Positions 41,752 through 49,139 of a stretch of 55,978 nucleotides of DNA are shown piece after piece; position 1 is the stretch's first letter; each line of letters opens with the position of its first letter. The position numbers and the translations under genes were made by a program. The DNA is from Planctomycetota bacterium (lineage in GTDB: Bacteria; Planctomycetota; UBA1135; GCA-002686595). Under the pieces are notes generated by a model. It was given only the letters and a program-made list of their open reading frames with translations. It was not told the origin of the DNA and did no database searches. The stretch lies in contig JACRIN010000050.1 in the NCBI GenBank assembly GCA_016220085.1, positions 1 to 55,978 on the forward strand, written 5' to 3'.

Positions 41752-42803
41752 CTCGCGCGTCCGTTGCGTTTCGGCTTCTCGCGCGCGTCGCGCTCGAAGT
41801 CGAGGCTCTCGCGGCCGGCGAGCTGGCTCTGCACGTCGTCGATCAGCTCCTGCCACGTCTGGTATCGGAGCTCGACTTCCTTGGCCATCATCTTCTCGAT
41901 GAAGTAGTGCAGGTGGGGACTGAGGCCGCGGCTCTTCAGCTCGGGCGAGGAGAGCGACTGCATCACCTGCATCCGCAACACTTCGTGATCGTCGGACGAA
42001 TCGAACGGCAGCCGACCGACGACGAGATGGAAGAGCGTCACGCCGAGGCTGTAGATGTCGCTGCGCGCGTCCGCCGCCGCTCCGCCGCGGCATTGCTCGG
42101 GCGAGAGGTACTGAACGGTGCCGACCGCCTTGTCGTTGCGCGCCCTCGCGCCCTCGCACGCGGCGAAGCCGAGGTCGATCAACTTCACGCGGCCGTCGGA
42201 CGCGAGCATGATGTTGCCCGGCTTGATGTCGCGGTGCACGACCGCGTGCGCGCCGAGCCACGCGAGCACCTCCGCGACCGTCAACACGATCCGCAACGCC
42301 TGAGTTTCGTCGAAGCGCACGTCGTCGTCGAGCATCTCCAGCAGCGTGCGGCCGTCGATGTACTCGAGGCGCGAGAAGTAGATCTCGCCGAAGCGCGCTG
42401 CGCCGTAGCCTTCGACCAGACCGGCGTGGCGCAGCTTCTCCAGCAGCTTCGCTTCCTCGACGAACGCCTTCTTCGTCGCGGCGTTCTCCGCTTGGTCCTC
42501 GCGGAGGACCTTGAGCGCGATCACCCGCCCGCTCTTCTTCTCGTGGACGCGGAAGACGTCGGCGGTGCCGCCCGAACCGATCTTCTGGATCACTTCGTAG
42601 CCCGGGATCTCCGGGATCTCGCCCGCGCGCGTCCGGCGCAGCTTGGCGACTTCGCTCGCGGAGCACCCGAGCGCGCCTTCGAGCAGCGGGTCGAGCTCGC
42701 CGCCGCGCTGCAGCTCGGTGAACACCGCCTCGGCGAGGTCCTTGGAGAGCTTGCGGCGATGCACGAGCAAAGCGAGGAACTCGACGTCGTCCTTGGTGGA
42801 CAT
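41748..42803 (-). CDS. Hanks-type serine/threonine protein kinase
   Basis: The product is 351 residues from ATG 42803. An in-frame ATG at 42839 would add 12 residues but would include the -10-like TAGACT. An N-terminal helical region of about 65 residues precedes the kinase domain. The glycine loop is IGSGGTADVFRV, the ATP lysine is in VIALKVL, the catalytic loop is HRDIKPGN, the DFG motif appears as DLG, and the APE motif is SPEQCRGG. The conserved DIYSLGVTLFHLVVGRLPF is normal. No membrane helix or extracellular sensor follows the catalytic domain, so it is cytosolic. It is co-transcribed with a membrane gluzincin (stop/start overlap). Possible targets include the FHA protein of the secretion operon, but this is speculative. 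Confidence 0.92.
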   Translation of the reverse strand: MSTKDDVEFLALLVHRRKLSKDLAEAVFTELQRGGELDPLLEGALGCSASEVAKLRRTRAGEIPEIPGYEVIQKIGSGGTADVFRVHEKKSGRVIALKVLREDQAENAATKKAFVEEAKLLEKLRHAGLVEGYGAARFGEIYFSRLEYIDGRTLLEMLDDDVRFDETQALRIVLTVAEVLAWLGAHAVVHRDIKPGNIMLASDGRVKLIDLGFAACEGARARNDKAVGTVQYLSPEQCRGGAAADARSDIYSLGVTLFHLVVGRLPFDSSDDHEVLRMQVMQSLSSPELKSRGLSPHLHYFIEKMMAKEVELRYQTWQELIDDVQSQLAGRESLDFERDAREKPKRNGRAR

Positions 42804-42810
42804 CGAGCGA

Positions 42811-42816
42811 AGTCTA
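42811..42816 (-). promoter_or_regulatory. -10-like TAGACT 7 nt before kinase ATG 42803
   Basis: On the minus strand TAGACT spans 42816 to 42811 and the ATG begins 7 nt later. There is no Shine-Dalgarno, consistent with a leaderless mRNA. The -35 region is not recognisable. Confidence 0.35.
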
Positions 42817-43017
42817 GTTTGAGCGCGGCGCGATTTCATGGCGAGAGCTGACGTTCCGAAGCTCCGTCGATCGGTCGCGCGGAGGCGCGCGCTGGAGTCG
42901 GTGCCTCGAGCGCTCGATTCCGCACGCGGGCGTCAAGACCGACTCGCCGCGCGTCCGAACTAGCCCCTCGCCGGCGGACGCGTCCCCCACGCGTCGCTTC
43001 GCCTGCCCCGCCCCCCC

Positions 43018-44334
43018 GTGAACCCCGCCCGCGCCAAGAGCGTCCTGCGTTACTTCCTGCCGGCCGACACGTTCGTCCGGATCCAGGTCTGCGACCCGGC
43101 GTCGCTCCAGCTCGACGCGCGCGCACCGCTCAATCGCTCGGGCTACCGCCGAGCGGTGATCCAGAGCTGCTGCCCGGAGCTCACCGGCGATCTCGCGCGG
43201 CGGATCTTCGATCTCTGCCCGCTCGATCCGCTCGCGGGCGAGGATCTGCTCTATCAGCTCTGCATCGAGGTCAATCCGGACCTCGACATCCACACGGTCC
43301 GCCTGCCGACCGCCGGCCAGGGCGCGGAGGCCGCCCTGCCGAGCGAACGCACGCGAATCCACCGCGTGTCGCACGACGAATGGCTGCTCGCGCTGCGCGC
43401 GCGCACGCGCGGGCTCGAGGAACGTTTGAAGAAGCGCGTCGTCGGCCAGGACGCGGCGATCGCGAGCGTCGTGCGCGCGGTCAAGAAGGCCGCGGCGGGT
43501 CTCGCGGAACCCGCGAAGCCGGTCGCGAGCCTGCTGTTCGTCGGACGCACCGGCACCGGCAAGACCGAGCTCGCTCGCACGCTCGCCGCCGAGCTCTTCG
43601 GCTCGGAGCAGACGCACCTCGCGCGCGTCGACTGCTCCGAGTTCGGCCTCGCGCACGAGTACTCGAAGCTGATCGGCGCGCCGCCGGGCTACGTCGGCCA
43701 CGAGCACGGCGGGCAACTGACCGAGACCGTCCGCAAGGAGCCGCACTGCGTCGTGCTCTTCGACGAGATCGAGAAAGCGCACACCAAGCTCCACCACCTG
43801 TTGCTGCAGGTGCTCGACGAAGGCCATCTGACCGACAGCCGCGGTCGGCGGGTCGATTTCTCGCGCGCGATCGTGATCCTGACGTCGAACGTCGGCGCGC
43901 ACGACATCCAAGCCGCGCGTCATCGAGTCGGATTCGCGCACGAGGAGAGGCTCGGCGACGCCGGGCTCGACGAGCTGGTGCAGCGCGCGCTCGAACAGGA
44001 GTTCGCGCCCGAGTTCCTCGGACGCGTCGGCGAGCGCGTGCTCTTCCGCGAGCTCGAACTCGCGGACGCGGTCAAGATCGCGGGCGTGTTGCTCGGCGGG
44101 CTCGCGCGCCGCGCCCGCGACCGCGGTACCGTCGTCGCGTTCCGCCCGGCGGTCGCGCGCTGGGTCGCGGAGCGCGGCTTCAGCCAGACCGCGGGCGCTC
44201 GCGAGCTGAAACGCGTCGTCCACCGCGAACTCGAAGGCCCGCTCGCCGAGCGGATCCTCGCCGGCGCGCCGACGGCCGGCCTCCTGCGCGTCTCGATCCG
44301 CGCGGACGCGCCGCACTTCGCGCTGGAGCGCTGA
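43018..44334 (+). CDS. stand-alone Clp-type AAA+ ATPase (ClpA/B D2-like)
   Basis: The product is 438 residues from GTG 43018. The N-terminal 125 residues are unlike any Clp N-domain I know, with two CC-containing stretches. The AAA+ module then matches the second ATPase domain of ClpA/ClpB/ClpC: RVVGQDAAIASVVRAVKKA, Walker A GRTGTGKTEL (about residue 176), pore loop GAPPGYVGHEHGG, Walker B VVLFDEIEKAH, sensor-1 ILTSNVG, arginine finger EFLGRV, and a ClpB-type C-terminal small domain with QTAGARELKRVV. The GYVG pore loop indicates substrate threading. No ClpP-docking IGF/IGL-type loop was noticed. The single-ring architecture with an unknown N-domain suggests a specialised unfoldase or assembly factor. 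Confidence 0.82.
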   Translation: MNPARAKSVLRYFLPADTFVRIQVCDPASLQLDARAPLNRSGYRRAVIQSCCPELTGDLARRIFDLCPLDPLAGEDLLYQLCIEVNPDLDIHTVRLPTAGQGAEAALPSERTRIHRVSHDEWLLALRARTRGLEERLKKRVVGQDAAIASVVRAVKKAAAGLAEPAKPVASLLFVGRTGTGKTELARTLAAELFGSEQTHLARVDCSEFGLAHEYSKLIGAPPGYVGHEHGGQLTETVRKEPHCVVLFDEIEKAHTKLHHLLLQVLDEGHLTDSRGRRVDFSRAIVILTSNVGAHDIQAARHRVGFAHEERLGDAGLDELVQRALEQEFAPEFLGRVGERVLFRELELADAVKIAGVLLGGLARRARDRGTVVAFRPAVARWVAERGFSQTAGARELKRVVHRELEGPLAERILAGAPTAGLLRVSIRADAPHFALER

Positions 44335-44521
44335 ACGCTCGCCGTCGCGCGACGCCGCGCTGGTGGGCGTCGTTTCGCCCGGACTCGTCGGCGCGGTCCG
44401 CGGGTGTCCGAACGCGCGTCCGAGCTCGCGCATCGCAGGGCCGCGGACGGGCACTCGCGCGGAGAGCGCGTCTCCGGGCTTTTCTCCGGCGGAGGCGCGG
44501 GAGTATCTTGCGCGGCCCGCC

Positions 44522-45910
44522 ATGCGCCGCGCCGTGCTGCTCACCGTCTGCCTCGCGTTCGCGCCCGCCGATTCGGCGCTCGCGCAAACGTCGGTCGCGG
44601 CCGAGCTCCCCTCAGGAGTCGCCGCCCGCGGCCGCGACAGCGAGCTCGGCTTCGCCGAGTTCGATCGCCTGGTGCTCGCGCGCCACGGCGAGGGCGAGAC
44701 CGGCCGCGCGGCGCTGAAGCACTTGCTCAACGCCCGCTTGCTCGACGCGCTCGCGAAGGAGGCGAAGCTCTCGCTCGGTGACGACGACGTGCGAAAGCGC
44801 CTCGACCAGATCGAGCAGGACATCGCGGCGTCGGGCGAGAAGGGCGGGCTCGCCGCCTACCTGAAGGCCAACGGCATCTCGCTCGCGACGTTCAAGGAGT
44901 TCCTGCGCCTCGGGATCATCCAGGAGACGCTCTCGCGGCGCGCGCTCGGCATCCCGGAAGGCAAACCCGTTTCCGGCGAGCAGCAGGAGCTCTGGCTCGA
45001 CCAAGTGATGGGCGCGCGCGGCGTCGATTATCCCGCCGCGCCGTGGGCCGACGGCGTCGTCGCGCGCTGCGGCGACGTCGGCGTCACGGTCGACGCATTC
45101 GCCGCCCACCTGAGGCTGCAGGTCGACCGCGCGACGCTGCGCGAGGACTGCTTCCAGGCGCTGCTCGCGAAGCGCTTGCGCGCGCGCTTGCCGGCGTTGA
45201 CCGACGCCGCGGTCGAGCGCGCGGTCGACACCGAGCTGGCGCGTCGGCGCAACGAGTTCGCCGCGGACCCGAAGAACCAGGGCCTGAGCTACGAGCGGGC
45301 CGCCGCCGCGACCGGGATCCGACCGGAGTCCTTGCGCGACGATCCCTCCGTGCGGGCGGCGGCGCTCGCGCACCTCTGGGTCGACACGACCTGGGGCGCC
45401 GACGGCCTGAAGCGCGTCTACCAGGACGAGCGCGCGCACTTCGACGGCCGCTACGGCGAAGCGTATCGCGTCCGCATCCTGTTCCTGCGCGCGGCGGTGT
45501 TGAAGAACCAACTGAACCCGCGCTCGTTCGAGGAAGCCGAACGCGAGCTCGGACTGTTGCGCGCGGAGATCGATGCCGAAGCGGACTTCAAGCGACTCGC
45601 CGCGACGCGCTCCGAGGACGTGCCGACGCGCGACAAGGAAGGCCTCTTCGACTGGATCACGCGCGGCGACGAGCGCCTGCCCGGCGACGCGCGCAGCTCG
45701 ATCTTCCGCGACGGCTCGCCGATCGCCGACGATCGCCGCCTGGTCGGCCCGGTGCGCAGCTCCGGCGGCGTGCTCTTGATCTGGGTCGGCGAACGCCGCG
45801 CTCCGCCGCCGTGGGAAACGATGGCGAGCTACGTACACCGCGAGCTGCGCAAGCGCATCATGGATGAAGCGCTCGTGCCCGCGGACGTGAACACCTTTCT
45901 CGAAGAGTGA
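44522..45910 (+). CDS. SurA-like secreted peptidyl-prolyl isomerase/chaperone
   Basis: The product is 462 residues from ATG 44522 with a signal peptide (1-22, ending ADSALA-Q). Residues about 45-150 are a SurA N-terminal-like helical domain, with a second helical section to about 300. The C-terminal part has a parvulin-like pattern: YRVRILFLRAAVL, a helix with EEAERELGLLRAEIDAEADF, FKRLAATRSEDVPTRDKEGL, and the closing strand SSGGVLLIWVGERRAP. Only 3 bp separate its stop from the first BMC vertex gene, so it is read as the first gene of that operon. A TATCTT hexamer (44504-44509) lies 12 nt before the ATG. Why a periplasmic foldase should lead a microcompartment operon is unclear. Confidence 0.72.
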   Translation: MRRAVLLTVCLAFAPADSALAQTSVAAELPSGVAARGRDSELGFAEFDRLVLARHGEGETGRAALKHLLNARLLDALAKEAKLSLGDDDVRKRLDQIEQDIAASGEKGGLAAYLKANGISLATFKEFLRLGIIQETLSRRALGIPEGKPVSGEQQELWLDQVMGARGVDYPAAPWADGVVARCGDVGVTVDAFAAHLRLQVDRATLREDCFQALLAKRLRARLPALTDAAVERAVDTELARRRNEFAADPKNQGLSYERAAAATGIRPESLRDDPSVRAAALAHLWVDTTWGADGLKRVYQDERAHFDGRYGEAYRVRILFLRAAVLKNQLNPRSFEEAERELGLLRAEIDAEADFKRLAATRSEDVPTRDKEGLFDWITRGDERLPGDARSSIFRDGSPIADDRRLVGPVRSSGGVLLIWVGERRAPPPWETMASYVHRELRKRIMDEALVPADVNTFLEE

Positions 45911-45913
45911 ACG

Positions 45914-46207
45914 ATGTTGATCGGTCGTGTAGTCGGAAGCGTGGTCTCCACGCGCAAGGACGAGAAGCTCGAAGGGAGGAAGCTCCTGATCGTGCAAGTG
46001 CACAACCACGAGAACAAGCCCGTCGACCAGTACGTCGTCGCGGTGGACTCGGTGCAGGCCGGACCGGGCGACATGGTGCTCTACGCGACCGGCTCGAGCG
46101 CGCGCCAGACCGAGATCACGGAAGGCCGACCGATCGACGCGGTGATCATGGCGATCGTCGACTCGTGGGACCTCGGCGGCGCGAACGTCTACGAGAAGTG
46201 GGCCTGA
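45914..46207 (+). CDS. EutN/CcmL-type bacterial microcompartment vertex protein (BMC-P), copy 1
   Basis: The product is 97 residues, the normal length for the family. It starts MLIGRVVGSVVSTRKDEKLE, followed by GRKLLIVQVH, DSVQAGPGDMVLYATGSSAR and VIMAIVDSWD. These are the hallmark strand and turn segments of the pentameric OB-like EutN/CcmL fold. Pentamers cap the twelve vertices of a microcompartment shell. It is the first of three adjacent paralogues in an operon with an aldolase. Confidence 0.93.
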   Translation: MLIGRVVGSVVSTRKDEKLEGRKLLIVQVHNHENKPVDQYVVAVDSVQAGPGDMVLYATGSSARQTEITEGRPIDAVIMAIVDSWDLGGANVYEKWA

Positions 46208-46209
46208 GC

Positions 46210-46506
46210 ATGTACCTCGCTCGCGTGACCGGGCGCGTCGTCGCGTCGCACAAGTACAAGGGCCTCGAAGGCGTCGCGCTGCAGTGGATCCAGCCGCTCG
46301 ACGAGGACGGCAAGGCGATGGGCGGACAGCTCGTCGCGTGCGCCGCGGTGTCGACCGGACCCGGCGACCTCGTGCACTACGTCGACGGGCGCGAAGCGGC
46401 GCTCGCGTGCCCGGTGAAGTTCGTGCCGGTCGACGCGGCGATCATCGGCTTCGTCGAGCAAGCGGTCTCCAAAGGCGTGCACATCGGCCGCGCGCCGAAG
46501 GGGTGA
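46210..46506 (+). CDS. EutN/CcmL-type bacterial microcompartment vertex protein (BMC-P), copy 2
   Basis: The product is 98 residues from ATG 46210, two bases after the previous stop. It begins MYLARVTGRVVASHKYKGLE and contains VSTGPGDLVHYVDGREAALA and AAIIGFVEQ, so the EutN fold is intact. It is more diverged from copies 1 and 3 than they are from each other at the SxxAR loop, where CPVKF replaces the usual sequence. It is probably a distinct pentamer with its own role at the vertices, as in other loci that carry three BMC-P paralogues. Confidence 0.92.
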   Translation: MYLARVTGRVVASHKYKGLEGVALQWIQPLDEDGKAMGGQLVACAAVSTGPGDLVHYVDGREAALACPVKFVPVDAAIIGFVEQAVSKGVHIGRAPKG

Positions 46507-46509
46507 GCG

Positions 46510-46827
46510 ATGTTCCTCGGTGAAGTCCTCGGCACGGTCGTCAGCCCGGTGCAGATCCCGATCCTGAACGGGCAGAAGCTCCTGATCGTGCGCACGCTGA
46601 CGCCCGACGGTCGACGGACCGGCAAGACGCGCATCGCGATCGACAAGGCTCAAGCCGGCGTCGGCGATCGCGTGCTCTGCCTCGACGAGGGCAGCGGCGC
46701 GCGCGGCATCTTCAAGGACCCCGAAGGCGCGGTGAAAACCGTCGTGCTCGGCGTCGTCGACTACGTGGAACTCGAACGCGGCCGCGTCTACGACCACCGC
46801 ACGACGAAACGCGAGGGACGGGCATGA
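46510..46827 (+). CDS. EutN/CcmL-type bacterial microcompartment vertex protein (BMC-P), copy 3
   Basis: The product is 105 residues from ATG 46510, 3 bp after copy 2. It begins MFLGEVLGTVVSPVQIPILN, then QKLLIVRTL, DKAQAGVGDRVLCLDEGSGA and VVLGVVDYVELER, with a short basic C-terminal extension. Its TGA overlaps the ATG of the aldolase gene (ATGA). Three BMC-P copies in a row followed by an aldolase are typical of the planctomycete/verrucomicrobial (PVM) microcompartment locus. Confidence 0.92.
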   Translation: MFLGEVLGTVVSPVQIPILNGQKLLIVRTLTPDGRRTGKTRIAIDKAQAGVGDRVLCLDEGSGARGIFKDPEGAVKTVVLGVVDYVELERGRVYDHRTTKREGRA

Positions 46828-47549
46828 GCTTCGAGGAGATGGCGCGCGCGCGTGGTTGGACCGACGAAGAAGCGCGGCTGCGCAAAGGGATCTGCGAGAT
46901 CGGCAAGCTCTGCTACAGCCGCTTCTACATCGTCGGCGCCGACGGGAACATCTCGGCGCGGCTCGCCGACGGCACGATCCTGATCACGCCGACCGGCGCG
47001 ATGAAGGGCTTCCTCGAGCCCCACCACGTCGCGCGCATCGACATGCGCGGCGACGTCGTCGACGGCGGCCCCGCGGCGTCGTCGGAGAAAGGCATCCACA
47101 TCGCCGCGTACGAGGAGCGGCCCGAGATGCGCGCCGTCGTCCACGCGCACCCGCCGCACGCGGTCGCGATGACGATCGCGGGCATCGACATGCAGGCGCC
47201 GTTCATCCCGGAGATCATCGTGACGATCGGCGGGATCCCGACCGCGGATTTCGGGACGCCGGGCACGCCCGAGCTCGCCGCGTCGATCCGCAACATCCTC
47301 AAGTGCTCCGACACCGTCGTGATGACGAACCACGGCTCGGTGACGCTCGGTCAGAACTTGATGGACGCGTACAAGAAGCTCGACATGATCGAGCACACGG
47401 CGAAGATCCTGTACCTCGCGCACTCGGTCGGGCACGTCAAGCCGCTGAACGCGGAGTACGTGCAAAAGCTCCTCGCGACCCGCGGCATGCTCGGGATCAA
47501 GACCGTCAACACGCTCGAGAATCAGTGCGGCGTGCGCCGCCCGAATTGA
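46824..47549 (+). CDS. class II aldolase (L-fuculose/L-rhamnulose-phosphate aldolase-like) of the microcompartment
   Basis: The product is 241 residues. The class II aldolase/adducin fold is clear: the phosphate-binding ADGNISARLADGTILITPTG, the zinc ligands in VVHAHPPHAVAMT, the later histidine in VMTNHGSVTLG and the helix KKLDMIEHTAKILYLAHSVG. An acidic residue in SEKGIHIAAYEE fits the catalytic glutamate. In PVM microcompartments this enzyme cleaves fuculose- or rhamnulose-1-phosphate to dihydroxyacetone phosphate and lactaldehyde, which is kept inside the shell. The C-terminal tail (CGVRRPN) is short, so no obvious encapsulation peptide is seen. The aldehyde dehydrogenase, phosphotransacylase and BMC-H genes expected alongside are not in the window. 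Confidence 0.88.
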   Translation: MSFEEMARARGWTDEEARLRKGICEIGKLCYSRFYIVGADGNISARLADGTILITPTGAMKGFLEPHHVARIDMRGDVVDGGPAASSEKGIHIAAYEERPEMRAVVHAHPPHAVAMTIAGIDMQAPFIPEIIVTIGGIPTADFGTPGTPELAASIRNILKCSDTVVMTNHGSVTLGQNLMDAYKKLDMIEHTAKILYLAHSVGHVKPLNAEYVQKLLATRGMLGIKTVNTLENQCGVRRPN

Positions 47550-47642
47550 CGCGGCAGCGCGACGCGAATCGGCGGCGAAAATCGAAGCGGCCGCGAGGCC
47601 CGAAGGACCGCTCGGCCGACTGAGCCACGAGACCCGAGGGCG

Positions 47643-48351
47643 CTACTCGTCGCGTCGGTCCTGCGCGCGGAAGACCAGGTAGACCAGCTGCAGCACGCCG
47701 GCGGCTGCCGCCGCGACGTACGTCATCGCCGCGGCATCGAGGACCTTCTTCACACCCGTCGCTTCCTCCTGCGTCCGTCACGATCCCCGCGCCGGCGAGC
47801 ACCGCCTTCGCGCGATTGGACGCGTTGAACTCGGTCGGCAGCGTCACGAGCTGGAACACCACGACCGCCGCGAACATCAGGATGCCGGTCCACATCAGCA
47901 CCGGGCCGAGCGGCGAACTTCCGAGGAGGAGGCCGATCACGAACGGCAGGAACCAGAGCTGATTGCCGAGGTTGCAGAGCGGCACGAGGTTCGAGCGCAA
48001 GACCAGCGGCGTGTATCCGACCGCGTCCTGGATCGCGTGGCCGGCCTCGTGCGCGGCGACCGCGATCGACGAGACCGAGCGGCCGTCGTGGACGTCCGGC
48101 GACAGGCGCAGCGACTTGGCTTTCGGATCGTAGTGGTCGGAAAGGAAGCCCTGGTGGCGTTCGATCGCGACCCCCCGCACGCCGCCGGAACGCAGCACCG
48201 CGGCGGCGGCTTGCGCGCCGGTCATGCCGGTGCGAACGCCCTGGGTCGAGTAGTGCTTGAAGGTGCTGTGCACCTTCCACTGCGCCCACAGACTGAAGAC
48301 CAGCGCGGGCGCGGTGATCAGGATCTGGAGCGGGTCGAGCGGGAACATCAT
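47643..48351 (-). CDS. YugP-like neutral zinc metallopeptidase, frameshifted near its 3' end
   Basis: ATG 48351 begins MMFPLDPLQILITAPALVF, a membrane helix. The peptidase signature AAHEAGHAIQDAVGY and later helices (LWFLPFVIGLLLGSSPLG and LMFAAVVVFQLVTLPTEFNA) match the YugP family of membrane zinc proteases. The frame is correct until GAGIVTDA and then turns into unrelated arginine-rich sequence to 47506. A +1 shift near 47772 restores the normal family ending, EEATGVKKVLDAAAMTYVAA and LQLVYLVFRAQDRRDE, with a TAG at 47645-47643. The gene is therefore a single-base frameshift mutant or a sequencing error. The natural product would be about 235 residues. Confidence 0.75.
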
Positions 48352-48418
48352 GTCGGCCTCCTGCGTGCGAGTTCGGCCGCCCTTGACGTGAGAGTCCGGA
48401 CGGGTCCGAGAGCGCGCC

Positions 48419-48446
48419 ACCTTAGTTCGATCGGTCGCAGTCTCAA
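48419..48446 (-). promoter_or_regulatory. candidate promoter of the YugP-like gene
   Basis: On the minus strand TTGAGA (48446-48441) and TAAGGT (48424-48419) are separated by 16 bp, about 67 nt upstream of ATG 48351. It lies in the 260-bp divergent spacer with the MerR gene, where no separate rightward promoter is obvious. Confidence 0.35.
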
Positions 48447-48611
48447 GCGAAACCCGGGGCTGGAAGGGCCCGCCAAGGCCGCTCCAACGCGCTTCCAGGG
48501 GAAGTTCGCACACCTGTGCGCGGGCGCACGACACGCGGCGCGGATGGAGGCTAAGCTAGCGCAAACGTCAGGCTCCAAGCGCTTCGGAGCTTGCCCTCCC
48601 CCGTACCTGCG

Positions 48612-49109
48612 ATGCCCACCGCGACCGCGACACCGATGAACGACGCTCACGAACTCTTGAAGATCGGTGACTTCGCCCGCGTCGCGGGGACCAATCTGCG
48701 CACGCTGCGCTACTACGAGGAGCTCGGCCTGCTCGAGCCCGCGTCGCGCAGCCAGGGCGGCTTCCGCTACTACCGCCGCACGCAGCTCAACCGGCTCAAC
48801 ATGATCCGGGACCTGCAGGGCCTCGGGCTCAACCTCGATCGCATTCGCGAGCTGATGTCGACCCGCGAGGTCGTCGACGACCGCGAGAAATTCCTGGCGC
48901 GCGTCCGCCAAGCCCTGCACGAGCAGGATCGGCTGCTCTCGGAGCGCGTGCGCGCGCTCGAGGAACAGCGCGCAGGCATCGCGAAGGCGCTGGCGAAGCT
49001 GCACGATTGCGAGAGCTGCCGCCACGCGCCGCAGTCGGAAAACAACTTCTGCGAACCGTGCGCGACGACCGGCCTGACGCTGCCGGCGACGATCAGCGCG
49101 CTCTTCTGA
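48612..49109 (+). CDS. MerR-family transcriptional regulator with C-terminal cysteine cluster
   Basis: ATG 48612 gives 165 residues; ATG 48636 (157 residues) is equally possible. The N-terminal winged helix has KIGDFARVAGTNLRTLRYYEE and GGFRYYRRTQLNRLNMIRDL, as in MerR proteins, followed by the coiled-coil dimerisation helix (about 100-140). After that the tail contains two CxxC pairs, CESC and CEPC, separated by about a dozen residues. This could bind a metal or an iron-sulfur cluster. Many MerR sensors use a cysteine cluster here. It lies 30 bp upstream of a NifS-type cysteine desulfurase on the same strand and probably controls that operon. Confidence 0.8.
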   Translation: MPTATATPMNDAHELLKIGDFARVAGTNLRTLRYYEELGLLEPASRSQGGFRYYRRTQLNRLNMIRDLQGLGLNLDRIRELMSTREVVDDREKFLARVRQALHEQDRLLSERVRALEEQRAGIAKALAKLHDCESCRHAPQSENNFCEPCATTGLTLPATISALF

Positions 49110-49139
49110 GCCGGCGCGCGCCGGGGGCGCCAGCGTTCG

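Noticed and set aside
45914..47549. Carboxysome or ethanolamine/propanediol microcompartment
   Set aside because: No RuBisCO, ammonia lyase or diol dehydratase genes; a class II aldolase with three vertex genes fits the planctomycete sugar-phosphate type.
48352..48534. N-terminal extension of the YugP-like gene
   Set aside because: It reads through the candidate promoter and has no family resemblance; the family starts with the membrane helix after ATG 48351.
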